64,000 nucleotides of DNA from Palsa-506 sp963836355 (GCA_963836355.1 CAWIJO010000002.1:930001-994000); one strand, 5' to 3'; shown: positions 18,664 through 29,054, counted from the first letter of the stretch. Translations and numbers: made by a program. Notes: generated from the sequence alone by a model not told the origin.

Positions 18664-19740
18664 TCAGGCCGCATCGCTGCCCGCCATCTTCTCCGCCCGG
18701 TCCGCCGCGGTCAGCGCGCTGATCACGGCATCCAGGTCGCCGTCGATGACCTGGTCGAGGTTGTAGGCCTTGAAACCGACCCGGTGGTCGGAGATCCGGT
18801 TCTCCGGGAAGTTGTACGTACGGACCCGCTGCGAGCGGTCCACCGTGCGGACCTGGCTGCGGCGGTCGGCCGCCGCCTGGGCATCCGCCTCCTCTTGTGC
18901 CTGGGCCAGCAGCCGGGCCCGCAGGATACGCAGCGCCTGCTCCTTGTTCTGCAGCTGGCTCTTCTCGTTCTGGCAGGACACCACGATCCCAGTCGGCAGG
19001 TGCGTGATCCGCACCGCGGAGTCCGTAGTGTTCACGCTCTGGCCGCCAGGGCCGGATGAGCGGAACACGTCGACCCGCAGGTCATTGGGTTCGATGGTGA
19101 CCTCGACCGGATCTGCCTCCGGCATCACGAGCACGCCGACTGCTGAGGTGTGGATCCGGCCCTGCGACTCGGTGACCGGCACCCGCTGCACCCGGTGCAC
19201 GCCACCCTCGTACTTCAGCCGCGCCCACGCGCCGTCTCCGGACGGCCCGCGGCGGCCGGCCTTAACCGCCACCGTGACGTCCTTGTACCCGCCAAGGCCC
19301 GTCACCGTCGCGTCCAGGATCTCCGTCTTCCAGCCCTGCCGCTCGGCGTAGCGCAGGTACATCCGCAGCAGGTCCCCGGCGAACAGGGCGGATTCCTCCC
19401 CGCCCTCACCTGCCTTTACCTCCAGGATGACGTCCTTGGCGTCATTGCCGTCCCGCGGCACCAGAAGCTGCTGCAGCCGCTGCTCCAGTTCAGCCCGGCG
19501 GCGGCCGAGCTGCTCGGCCTCGGCGGCGAAGGACGCGTCCTGCTCGGCGAGCTCCAGCGCAGCCGACTCGTCTCCCGCGGTCTGCTGCCACTCGGTGTAG
19601 GCGTGCACGATCGAGCTGAGCTCGCCGTAACGCCGGCCGATTGCCCGGGCCCGCTCGGCGTCCTCATGCAGCGCCGGATCTGAAAGCTCGCGCTCCAGCG
19701 CAGCATGCTCGCTGGCAAGCTCCGCAAGGCGCTCGAACAC
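18664..19740 (-). CDS. prfA: peptide chain release factor 1
   Basis: 358-residue RF1, reading UAA and UAG. Recognition tripeptide PVT lies in QRVPVTESQGRIHTSA, and the catalytic GGQ in SSGPGGQSVNTTDSAVR. The N-terminal coiled coil and the C-terminal domain NFPENRISDHRVG are intact. The GTG at 19740 has a strong GGAGGA five bases upstream, whereas the in-frame ATG at 19815 adds a non-conserved basic stretch. Located between rpmE and prmC, its modifying enzyme. Confidence 0.97.
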   Translation of the reverse strand: MFERLAELASEHAALERELSDPALHEDAERARAIGRRYGELSSIVHAYTEWQQTAGDESAALELAEQDASFAAEAEQLGRRRAELEQRLQQLLVPRDGNDAKDVILEVKAGEGGEESALFAGDLLRMYLRYAERQGWKTEILDATVTGLGGYKDVTVAVKAGRRGPSGDGAWARLKYEGGVHRVQRVPVTESQGRIHTSAVGVLVMPEADPVEVTIEPNDLRVDVFRSSGPGGQSVNTTDSAVRITHLPTGIVVSCQNEKSQLQNKEQALRILRARLLAQAQEEADAQAAADRRSQVRTVDRSQRVRTYNFPENRISDHRVGFKAYNLDQVIDGDLDAVISALTAADRAEKMAGSDAA

Positions 19741-19903
19741 GTATTCCTCCCAGATCCCGGGCGGCGCCCGGCGAGCACGATGGCTGGCCGGGCGCCCCTT
19801 AGGCCTCGCCGTCAATAGCGGTTAACTTTTATCCGGTGAATACCGGCCAAATCTTAACCACAAAGTTGATCTTGGTAATGCTGGTGCCAGTGCGACCCGC
19901 GGG

Positions 19904-20101
19904 GCACTGGCCCTGGCCTGGCGGGCCCTGGCCTGGCGGGCGCTGGCTGCCAGCCCGGGGCACTGGCCCTGGCCTGGCGGGCCCTGGCCTGGCGGGCGCT
20001 GGCTGCCAGCCCGGGGCACTGGCCCTGGCCTGGCGGGCCCTGGCCTGGCGGGCGCTGGCTGCCGGCCCGGGGCACTGGCCTGGCATGGCGGGCGTGCCCC
20101 G
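19904..20101. repeat. 56-bp tandem repeat array between rpmE and prfA
   Basis: Copies start at 19904, 19960 and 20016; the first two are identical and the third has one change. A shortened fourth copy begins at 20072. Each unit itself holds two CTGGCCTGGCGGGC sub-repeats. The array fills most of the 374 bp between rpmE and prfA. Since 56 is not a multiple of three, the peptide frame changes from unit to unit, so it is not coding. Such arrays are usually variable in copy number among strains. Confidence 0.9.
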
Positions 20102-20114
20102 AGACTGGCGGGCG

Positions 20115-20345
20115 CTACTTGGCGGCCTTGCCGTCGGCCGGCTTCTTGCCGAACCGCCGCTCGAACCTGGCGACCCGCCCGCCGGTGTCCATGATCTTCT
20201 GCTTGCCCGTGTAGAACGGGTGGCAGTTCGAGCAGATATCGGCGTGGATCACGCCGTTCTTGGCCGTGCTCCTTGTGGTGAAGGTGTTCCCGCAGGTGCA
20301 GGTCACCGTCGTCACAACGTAATCGGGGTGAATATTGGGCTTCAC
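20115..20345 (-). CDS. rpmE: 50S ribosomal protein L31, zinc-binding type
   Basis: 76-residue L31. The zinc-type cysteines are present (CTCGNTF, then DICSNCHPFYTGKQ), which marks the zinc-replete C+ paralogue. The GTG start at 20345 gives KPNIHPDYV and has GGAG eight bases upstream. A basic Lys-rich tail follows. It lies downstream of rho on the same strand. Confidence 0.97.
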   Translation of the reverse strand: MKPNIHPDYVVTTVTCTCGNTFTTRSTAKNGVIHADICSNCHPFYTGKQKIMDTGGRVARFERRFGKKPADGKAAK

Positions 20346-20500
20346 GTCAGACTCCTGGTTCTGGCGGTCGCCGGGTCGCCGCAAGAGCGCTCGCCCCTGG
20401 GCGTGAACCGGTACCGCGCTATCTAGGTTTACCAGTGTGCCGGACGGTGCAACGCGGCCACCGGCCTATTGATTCCCTGGCCCTGATTCCCTGGCCCGGC

Positions 20501-22822
<2,322 letters not shown>

Positions 22823-23356
22823 GAGGGGTCCTTCCCAAGGCGCGGGCGCCGACTGCGCTGGCGGCCGGTATATCCGCTGTCGCGGCCCGGCTGATCGGCC
22901 GGGCCAATTCTGCACTTACTGCCATCCCCGTGTTTCCTCGCACACGGTTCCCACCCGGAGGCTTCTTCCGGCACCTGCGGCCAGCGCAGGGCCAGGAGGG
23001 CTCCCCATTGATCCGCGTTCGTTCCACTCCTGGCAGGCGCGGAAGTCAAGCGACGAGTGAATTCCTCTGGGAACAGCTGGCTGCGGCCGGCTACAGCACC
23101 GGACCGACAACAAGCGGGCGAGCACCTGTCCCCATGGCGGGGCATCTAGTGCAGCACCCAGCTTAACACCAAGAGCGCCCAAGGCATTCCTCAGACTGTC
23201 CGTGATTAGCGGAAGAGGCCGACGGGACAAGTGCGGACGACCTGGCCTGACCAGGCTGCCGGCGTCCAGGGGGGCCTTCATGCCATCCAGTACCCGTTTC
23301 ACTGGCTATTAAATCACCCGGGCAGGCATGGACTTACGCCGGCCGGTCCGCGCCCG
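22823..23356. other. 534-bp region upstream of rho
   Basis: No convincing gene. It probably carries the rho promoter and leader; an AT-rich TGATTTAATAGCC (minus strand, near 23300-23315) could be part of a promoter. In Streptomyces-like genomes the lysA-hom-thrC-thrB genes commonly sit between nrtL and rho, and no trace of them is visible here. Confidence 0.5.
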
Positions 23357-24427
23357 TCACGCCCGGGCCGGCCCGAGCACCCCGAGCAGCCCGAGGCCCG
23401 CCGCCAGCGCGGCCCGCGCGGCATCCGCCAGCCACAACCGCGCGCTGGCGGTAGCCAGGTCACGCGGCGCGGCGAGCCCGCCGGACGGCAGCGCGGGGCA
23501 ATCCTCCCTGACATCGAGATAGGCCCGGGCAAGCTCTTCGAGGTACCGGGTCAGCTCGTGCGGCTGACGGCGGCGGGCGGCCCCGGCGACACGTTCGGGG
23601 AGCCAGGAGATGCTGGCCAGCAGCGCTCGTTCAGCCCGGCAGGCGAGCGACCGCGGCCGGAACTCAGCCGGATCACCGCGGCCCAGGCCCAGGTCAGCGG
23701 CCCGCCGCTGGGTCGCCAGCGCATCCGCATGCGCAAAACTCACCGCGTAAAAGGGGTTTCCGAGCACATTTTTAACGGATTGCCCTGCGTCGATGACCAC
23801 TGCCCGGCCGGCCGGGATCCGGGCGAGTGCGTAACGGACGGCATCGGGGCCGGCGAAGGCGATAGCTGATGCCACCGGGCCAGGATGCGGCAGGCCGCCG
23901 GCAGTCGTCCGACCGGTCCGTTTCAAATAGGGGTTGACAAACATGTCCGCCCCGGCCGCCGCGGCCAGCCGGCCGGCTAGCACCGCGGTAAGCCGCCGGT
24001 GCGCCTGTGCCCAGGTAGCCGCCATGGCCAGGTCCGGGTCCGTGGGCGCGCAGACGGGCCGGCCGCGGAGGCTGTCGCTGCGGGCGCAGGCCGGCCCGGC
24101 CTGGCTGACCCGGACGGCCAGGCCGGCCAGCGCCTCCGGGGTGACGGTGACGGTCAGGTAGCCGGCCCCGGTGACCGCGGTCTCGCTGATCCAGCCGGGC
24201 CCGCGCAGTCCCGCCGCGAGCAGCGCGGCGATGTCACGGGCGCTGCGGCCGGAGCCAGCCGCCAGCCGGAACGGCAGCGAGGACGAGTAAGAGCCAGCGG
24301 CCGCGCCCGGCGGCGGCCGCCAGGTGCCGGCCGCGCTGGCCATGCCAGCGGCCTTCGGCAGCTGGCCAGCCGCCGCCGCAGCGCCGATCACGCGGGCCAG
24401 CTCGGCGCCGATATCGCCGGGAAGCAC
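23357..24427 (-). CDS. ArgS-related anticodon-binding protein (NrtL-like)
   Basis: 356 residues resembling the N-terminal additional domain (residues 1-110, SYSSSLPFRLA and GAGYLTVTVTPEALA) and the C-terminal DALR anticodon-binding domain (YLEELARAYLDVREDCPALP, ending GLGLLGVLGPARA) of arginyl-tRNA synthetase. It lacks the catalytic HIGH and KMSKS motifs, so it cannot be a synthetase. It may bind tRNA; role unknown. NrtL-type proteins are typical of actinomycetes at this chromosomal position. The start is GTG. A tRNA-Arg gene lies about 560 bp upstream, an intriguing but possibly accidental neighbour. Confidence 0.78.
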   Translation of the reverse strand: MLPGDIGAELARVIGAAAAAGQLPKAAGMASAAGTWRPPPGAAAGSYSSSLPFRLAAGSGRSARDIAALLAAGLRGPGWISETAVTGAGYLTVTVTPEALAGLAVRVSQAGPACARSDSLRGRPVCAPTDPDLAMAATWAQAHRRLTAVLAGRLAAAAGADMFVNPYLKRTGRTTAGGLPHPGPVASAIAFAGPDAVRYALARIPAGRAVVIDAGQSVKNVLGNPFYAVSFAHADALATQRRAADLGLGRGDPAEFRPRSLACRAERALLASISWLPERVAGAARRRQPHELTRYLEELARAYLDVREDCPALPSGGLAAPRDLATASARLWLADAARAALAAGLGLLGVLGPARA

Positions 24428-24470
24428 CCAGCCAGGCTACGGGCCATCGAACGTCAGCCGAAAGCGCGGG

Positions 24471-24866
24471 TCAGTCGAAAGCGCTGTGCGGCGCGCCGGC
24501 CAGCTCGCGGACCACGCGGATCATCTCGGCCGGGTCGAACGGCTTGGTCAGGTACGCGTCAACGCCGATCTCCCGGCCCCTGGACCGGTCGTCCTCCTGC
24601 GCCCGCGCCGTGATCAGGACCACCTTGATCCCGCAGGTCAGCGGATTCTTGCGCAGCTGCGTCGCGGTCACCCAGCCGTCCAGGCGCGGCATCATGACAT
24701 CCAGCGTGATGACGTCCGGGCTGGCGTCGGTAACCTTGTCCAGGCAGTCCCTGCCGTCTACTGCGGTCGCCACGTCGAACCCCTCCAGCGTGAGGTTCAC
24801 GGCGATGAGCTGCCGGATGACCTCGTCATCGTCGACAACCAGCACCCGACCAAGTCCCTGCGTCAC
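24471..24866 (-). CDS. single-domain response regulator
   Basis: 131-residue receiver domain without an output domain. Acidic pocket at VLVVDDDEV (residues 8-16), phosphoryl-acceptor Asp56 in VITLDVMMPRLDG, the switch Thr in VVLITARAQ, and the conserved Lys in YLTKPFDP. No cognate kinase nearby. The GTG at 24866 is chosen since receiver domains begin there; the longer frame to 25016 runs into the tRNA. It is 43 bp upstream of the nrtL-like gene and likely co-transcribed. Confidence 0.9.
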   Translation of the reverse strand: MTQGLGRVLVVDDDEVIRQLIAVNLTLEGFDVATAVDGRDCLDKVTDASPDVITLDVMMPRLDGWVTATQLRKNPLTCGIKVVLITARAQEDDRSRGREIGVDAYLTKPFDPAEMIRVVRELAGAPHSAFD

Positions 24867-24989
24867 CCGCGCGAGGCTACCCGGTTGGCGATCGCGATGC
24901 GGGCAGATCGGTGCCGTGTCCGGCACACTTCGGGACTGATAGCCTTGCACCGGCCCTGCGGGACCAGCCGGTTTCGGCGAAGCCCGCGA

Positions 24990-25064
24990 GCCCCCATAGC
25001 TCAGGGGATAGAGCAACGGCCTCCGGAGCCGTGTGCGCAGGTTCGAATCCTGCTGGGGGCGCCA
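24990..25064 (+). tRNA. tRNA-Arg (anticodon CCG)
   Basis: 75 bases including an encoded CCA. Acceptor stem GCCCCCA pairs with TGGGGGC, followed by discriminator G and CCA. The D arm AGCTCAGGGGATAGAGC, the anticodon loop CTCCGGA with anticodon CCG, and the T arm CAGGTTCGAATCCTG are all canonical. The 3' half is duplicated at 29543-29586, marking it as an integration site. Confidence 0.97.
25020..25063 (+). repeat. attachment-site repeat, copy 1 (inside tRNA-Arg)
   Basis: The 44 bases from the anticodon arm to the first two bases of CCA are repeated perfectly in direct orientation at 29543-29586. A perfect repeat of a tRNA 3' end, adjacent to integrase remains, is the signature of site-specific integration by a tyrosine recombinase. 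This copy preserves the functional tRNA. Confidence 0.93.
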
Positions 25065-25200
25065 CCTGATGACCAGCCAATACCCGCCCTGAACTGGGCA
25101 GATGCTTGCACGTCAGCAATTGAGCGAGTGCAGCCGGATGCCACCCGGAGCATGTGTACGCGGCTGCCTGTGGACCAGGCGCGGACCAGTGTCCGCATGC

Positions 25201-25640
25201 TCAGTTCTCCGTGAGCGCGTTATCGATGCGCTCGAACCAGACTTGATCTCGGCCGTCGATGCACTTGGCGTAAATCGTCAGCAGGACTTCGACGCTGTGC
25301 CCGGCCCACTCGGCTACCTGGGTCGCCGGGACGCCTGCGTTGAGCCGCAGTGATACGCCGCCGTGGCGCAGGTCGTAAGGACGGCGAGCGAGCACGGAGG
25401 CTTCCTGCGATGGCGTTAGGCCAAGGCAGCGGGCCGTATGCCACACGCGGTTGTACGAGGATGGGTAGAGCACTCCCCCGGCTTCGCTGCGGAACAGTCG
25501 GCCATCGGGCGCGAGCCCGTAGCGGGCGATGTGACGGCGCAGGATCGTGACCAGCTCGTGCGGGATCGGGACGATCCGGATGGACCGCCGGGGGCGGTTC
25601 TTCAGGCCACGGTGCTCGTGGCCGTCGCCGGTGTCGGTCC
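25201..25640 (-). pseudogene. tyrosine recombinase/integrase, C-terminal half only
   Basis: The frame reads GHEHRGLKNRPRRSIRIVPI at its broken upstream end, through RPYDLRHGGVSLRLNAGVP, WAGHSVEVLLTIYAKCIDG, to FERIDNALTEN. Visible catalytic-domain elements are the second Arg (DLRH), the His/Trp-equivalent (GHS) and the nucleophile Tyr (IYAK). The N-terminal and core-binding domains and the first catalytic Arg are absent; at about 25640 the sequence switches abruptly to an unrelated plus-strand TPR fragment. It sits 137 bp from the tRNA end, as actinomycete integrases usually do. Confidence 0.88.
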
Positions 25641-25940
25641 AAGGCCGCCGACTCCGGGCACGCCGACCAGGCCCCGGCAGCGGCGGTCAACCTCGGGAAC
25701 CTGCTCAGGCAGCTGGGTGATGCGGCGGGCGCGCGGGCGGCCTACCAGCAGGCGATCGACTCCGGGCACGCCGACCAGGCCCCGGCAGCGGCGGTCAACC
25801 TCGGGAACCTGCTCAGGCAGCTGGGTGATGCGGCGGGCGCGCGGGCGGCCTACCAGCAGGCGATCGACTCCGGGCACGCCGATGCCTCGGAAAGAGCACA
25901 GCAAGGCTTGGAAACACTCCACGATCCGGATCGAAAGTAG
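25641..25940 (+). pseudogene. tetratricopeptide-repeat protein, C-terminal fragment
   Basis: In the plus frame ending TAG at 25938-25940, a 36-residue repeat with core AAVNLGNLLRQLGDAAGARA and ending YQQAIDSGH occurs twice and begins a third time before a divergent ending (DASERAQQGLETLHDPDRK). The 108-bp DNA units at 25651-25758 and 25759-25866 are almost or fully identical, implying recent duplication or gene conversion. There is no start codon or N-terminus: the left side is the broken integrase. Full-length relatives are long TPR proteins common in actinomycetes. Probably inert. Confidence 0.78.
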
Positions 25941-26628
25941 GCGGCAGCGACTGACGCACATCGAGCAAAGCCGCACATAGCCCTAGACTCGCGTAACCCT
26001 TTTCGGCTGTGACAACTTTCCCCACGGCTTCAAGGGCACGCCTCCGGCGCGCCAGCCCGCCCGGGCCAGGCCGGATCGCGTGCGGGCGACGCGGAAGTCA
26101 TCGAAGGGGATCGCGAGCTGGCGCGAATCGAGGGCCTGCCAGAAGCCGGGCGGGATGGCAGGGGACTCGCCTGCTCCGGGGCGGCAGCCTGCCGCGCCCT
26201 ACGGGCGGAAGCCCACCGGGCGCGGCACTGCCGCCGGTCGGCTGTCCCCGCACCCGCAGGCAGCCAGTCCCTTCCGCAACGCGCCCACGATGACCGCACC
26301 CGCAGAACTGACCGGGCTGACCTGCCTGCGCCGCGCATGCTCCCGCCACGAAAGATCACAGCCCGGGGATCGGCCCGGCCGGGCGGCTGTCAGGGCCAGG
26401 ATTGAAGGCGGCTTCGCTGCCTGCTCTTACCGGGTGCGCCGCGCATGGTACGGGGCCGCCCCTCCGGCCTCAAGCCTCCTTCAAAACCGATCGCAGCGAT
26501 CAGGAGGCTTGACCCCGGAGCCTCTACGGCCCCTCCGGGCAGAATGCGCGGGCAGGCCAGAGGCCTGCCCGTAAGGCGCGCAACGCACACTGCCGCCCGG
26601 GCCACTTCGAGTGTCAACCTGGCACCTA
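25941..26628. other. 688-bp non-coding stretch with two strong hairpins
   Basis: No recognisable gene. Hairpin 1: TCAAGCCTCCT (26470-26480) pairs perfectly with AGGAGGCTTGA (26502-26512), and its loop holds a nested palindrome GATCGC-A-GCGATC (26489-26501). Hairpin 2: GGGCAGGCC-AGA-GGCCTGCCC (26550-26570), a perfect 9-bp stem. No T-run follows either, so they are not simple intrinsic terminators. They may be remains of element ends or a terminator for the fragments around them. Confidence 0.5.
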
Positions 26629-27083
26629 TCAGGAGGACGGGAGGAAATTCGAGCCACCACTGGGTGCGGCCGATTCCTGATGCTTTAATTGTCCAGACTT
26701 CCTACGCATGCGAACAACGTCATAAATCGTATCTGTGACCGCCGTAATGTCATCGTGACCCCAGACGACTACAACCGTCCATCCCGCCGCCCGGAGGCGA
26801 TCCTCTGTATGGGCGCCAGTCCTCCTGCGCGTTAGCAGGTCGAAGATCTGACCCAGATAATTCTTTGATATCGGCGGGCTTAAGATTAGCGGCTTGCAAG
26901 TGACATCGGTTTGGTTGCCCTCGCACCGGAATCTTCCGAGCCTGGGCGTCCCTTAGAGTGAGTATGCAGTCGAGGTCAATGTCAGTTGCCGCCGCGGTGC
27001 TCCAGCCCGCACGTTCGAGGCCCACGTCCAGGCCGCCAGCGCCCCGCGAAGAGAGACACCACACTAGGAGCGCCATCGGTCAT
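26629..27083 (-). pseudogene. fused relic of a DNA cytosine methyltransferase (N-terminus) and a Vsr-like endonuclease (C-terminus)
   Basis: The first part begins MTDGAPSVVSLFAG with GAGGGG upstream. One extra G then shifts the frame, and the Dcm motif I continues as GAGGLDVGLERAGW, then ATDIDLDCILTLRDAQ. After about 80 codons it stops matching. A second frame beginning near 26850 reads RRRTGAHTEDRLRAAGWTVV followed by VVWGHD, which resembles the C-terminus of Vsr mismatch endonucleases (RLxAxGWxVxRVWEHE). A deletion thus joined a 5-methylcytosine methyltransferase start to a vsr end, as expected if dcm and vsr were once adjacent. Not functional. Confidence 0.72.
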
Positions 27084-27208
27084 GACCGAACCCCTCGCTC
27101 GCAGCTCAGCAAGGCCATGAAGCCGATCCCCCTCATACCTTCCCTGCTACGGTGCGACATTGATACAACGTAGCGTACGTCTGGAGCCTCAGGAAGGAGG
27201 CGCTCAGC

Positions 27209-27268
27209 ATGACAGCGCCCCAGGCCAAGGCTGAGCAGGTGCTGGTTCGGCTGACGCCCGAGACCTAG
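27209..27268 (+). pseudogene. 19-codon stub, possible truncated ribbon-helix-helix protein
   Basis: ATG preceded by a strong AGGAAGGAGG and reading MTAPQAKAEQVLVRLTPET, stop TAG. The KxEQVLVRLTPE wording resembles the start of CopG/RHH DNA-binding antitoxins or excision factors. The frame ends exactly where the 27268-27852 element begins, so it may have been truncated by that insertion. No continuation is visible on the far side. Confidence 0.35.
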
Positions 27269-27852
27269 AGGGTTATTCACGACTATGATCATCAAGCTTT
27301 CCGGGCGGCCCCACCGCTGCTCAGAGCTTGATCAACTCATGGTTGATGATCTTGTGAATAACCCTCCTACACCGCTCTTCAACTGGCCCAACCTTTCGTA
27401 CAGCGGCGGTCGATGCAAGATCTCCTTGAGACGATCGTCGGCGACTTCCTGGAGATGCTCCGAACTCAGGACCCCAGGTTTCCAGCAGGGCTCTGACGGG
27501 CCTTCGAGAGTCCCAAGCCCGACGTGACGGGCGTACTTAGTCAGCGAAGAACGCGCTTGCGGACGGAGCTTGAAGGACAGGCGCAACAATCACAACCAGC
27601 CCCACAATCAGAGCCTGAGAGCGGATGGCTGGCCAGGCACCTCGCCAGCATCCAAGATCAGCATGAAAAGCCCAGTGATCCACTTCCGCGGAAGAATCCT
27701 CGACGCTTCGTAAACGTCGCCGAATCGTTCCCCCAAGAGTAGATCAACTCTTGAGAATTATTCACAAGATCATCAACCATGAGTTGATCAAGCTCTGACC
27801 AGTGGCGACGCCGCACTCGACGCTTGATGATCATGGCTGTGAATAAGCCTCC
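27268..27852. mobile_element. 585-bp element bounded by inverted 100-bp palindromic units
   Basis: Left unit 27268-27367 and right unit 27753-27852 are inverted copies. Their inner 41 bp are perfectly complementary (27321-27361 versus 27758-27798); the outer 27 bp are about 80% so. Each unit also has its own ends inverted: GAGGGTTATTCAC at one side and GTGAATAACCC at the other. This is the structure of a MITE, a REP-type doublet, or the two ends of an IS that lost its transposase. No target-site duplication was evident. GC content is lower than the chromosome. The 385-bp interior holds only a broken frame. Confidence 0.72.
27413..27742 (+). pseudogene. unrecognised ORF inside the inverted-repeat element, with an in-frame stop
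   Basis: The frame reads MQDLLETIVGDFLEML then RTQDPRFPAGL, a TGA at about 27494, and continues open as RAFESPKPDVTGVL to a stop at 27742 in a Gln/Pro-rich tail. It is also open upstream without a start. I do not recognise it; it could be a transposase remnant or passenger. Low coding confidence. Confidence 0.3.
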
Positions 27853-27896
27853 TTCTCTGATACATGATGAGCCGCACGGTCCACGGCTTGTGCTTT

Positions 27897-29054
27897 CTAC
27901 TGAGATTCAATTGTTGCCGTCGACGTCTGCTGTAGCTGGCTCTTAAACACATCAGCGACGTCCGCGAACGGGATAGAAGAAAGGTCTAGCTTCGAACAAT
28001 CGTATACTCGGAGAGGGTCACGTTCCGCGAGGCCGTGGAAAATCTCGATGAACTCGTTCGCAATTTGTCGTCCGCGCAGGTGCAGGCTTGAGGATATTAC
28101 CTTCTCCTCTTTATAGAAATGAATAAAGACATCAGTCTCGTCCACCACAACTAGCTCAAATGAGTTCTGCTGAGCCGTCAGGTAGAGCACGAATGGCCTT
28201 CCACAAAAGTTATTGAGGTGATGGTTTATGTCTTTCTGCTTACTTGAATTGTTCACAGCTATGATCCGATAGTAGTGTTTCAATGGCGGTCGGCCATCAG
28301 TTCCATTTACACGTTGCTCGATCGCCGCTACATACTCTGTATGCGCCAGAACGGACTCTGGCCCGAATCTAGACGATCGGATCGTGTCGCGGGCACTCTT
28401 GGTTACTTTTGTCAGGGCGGTGAATGCATTGTCTTGTCCTTCAATGTATTCAGCGAGAGGTTCTGACTTTGGATTCTGACGATTGAGCAACCGGGCACTC
28501 AGATGTCGGAACTGCTCACCAAGATCCTCAATCCTTTCCATGATTTCCAGGTTTACTTTCGACAGTGGATCCTTTCCTGCACTGATTTCGATTGCACCCA
28601 GAACAGTTGCTATGGGAGAACCAGTGATTTCCGGGTTTGCTTTTATGCTTTCGATCTGCTTTTCGAGCTCTTTCTTGCACCTGTCGACATCGTCGAGGTC
28701 TTGATAGTTGAACTGGATTGTGCGCGTTTGGCCAACGTCAAACGGGATTGGCTCACCTCGAGCAATGATCTGTATTATCGGTCGATTGAGCGCATGCCTC
28801 AACGCGAGCTCGTAAAACACGTTAGGATTATGGCCGGTAAGATCGGCAATGACAAGATCCGCCGTGGCGATCTCCTGCAAGATTTGCGCGGTAATGTTTC
28901 CAGGCGTGCCAAGTTCATCAGCGCGAGCTACCTCATAACCATAATTCTTAGTGACCGGTTGCACCACATGCCGCAACACCTGGTCAGATCGCGTCCGGAT
29001 ATCTGACTCATGGTCTCCGATGGGACCTACTAGGAAGCAACGGAGCTTGGCCAT
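27897..29054 (-). CDS. nucleoside deoxyribosyltransferase/TIR-like domain protein, candidate defence effector
   Basis: 385 residues with much lower GC and different codon use from neighbours, indicating recent transfer. Residues 1-115 form a Rossmann-like domain: FLVGPIG (7-13), ADELGTPGNITAQI (46-59) and ADLVIADLTGHNPNVFYEL (65-83). The NPNVFYEL motif, with candidate catalytic Glu82, is shared with nucleoside 2-deoxyribosyltransferases and TIR-like folds. A helical linker (about 120-215) and a C-terminal alpha/beta domain (about 215-370, with RPFVLYLT and DVFIHFYKEEK) follow, perhaps a sensor; I cannot name it. The start at MAKLRC is preferred since GGGGA lies nine bases upstream. It is the only intact gene between the two att repeats. 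NAD+-depleting or nucleotide-acting effector is inference. Confidence 0.72.
   Translation of the reverse strand: MAKLRCFLVGPIGDHESDIRTRSDQVLRHVVQPVTKNYGYEVARADELGTPGNITAQILQEIATADLVIADLTGHNPNVFYELALRHALNRPIIQIIARGEPIPFDVGQTRTIQFNYQDLDDVDRCKKELEKQIESIKANPEITGSPIATVLGAIEISAGKDPLSKVNLEIMERIEDLGEQFRHLSARLLNRQNPKSEPLAEYIEGQDNAFTALTKVTKSARDTIRSSRFGPESVLAHTEYVAAIEQRVNGTDGRPPLKHYYRIIAVNNSSKQKDINHHLNNFCGRPFVLYLTAQQNSFELVVVDETDVFIHFYKEEKVISSSLHLRGRQIANEFIEIFHGLAERDPLRVYDCSKLDLSSIPFADVADVFKSQLQQTSTATIESQ

Noticed and set aside
19822..20101. Apparent small proteins within the 56-bp repeats
   Set aside because: The unit length is not a multiple of three and all frames give only Pro/Gly/Ala/Arg repeats.
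24990..25064. Second functional tRNA-Arg at 29543-29586
   Set aside because: The distal copy lacks the acceptor 5' strand, D arm and anticodon 5' stem, so it is an attachment site only.
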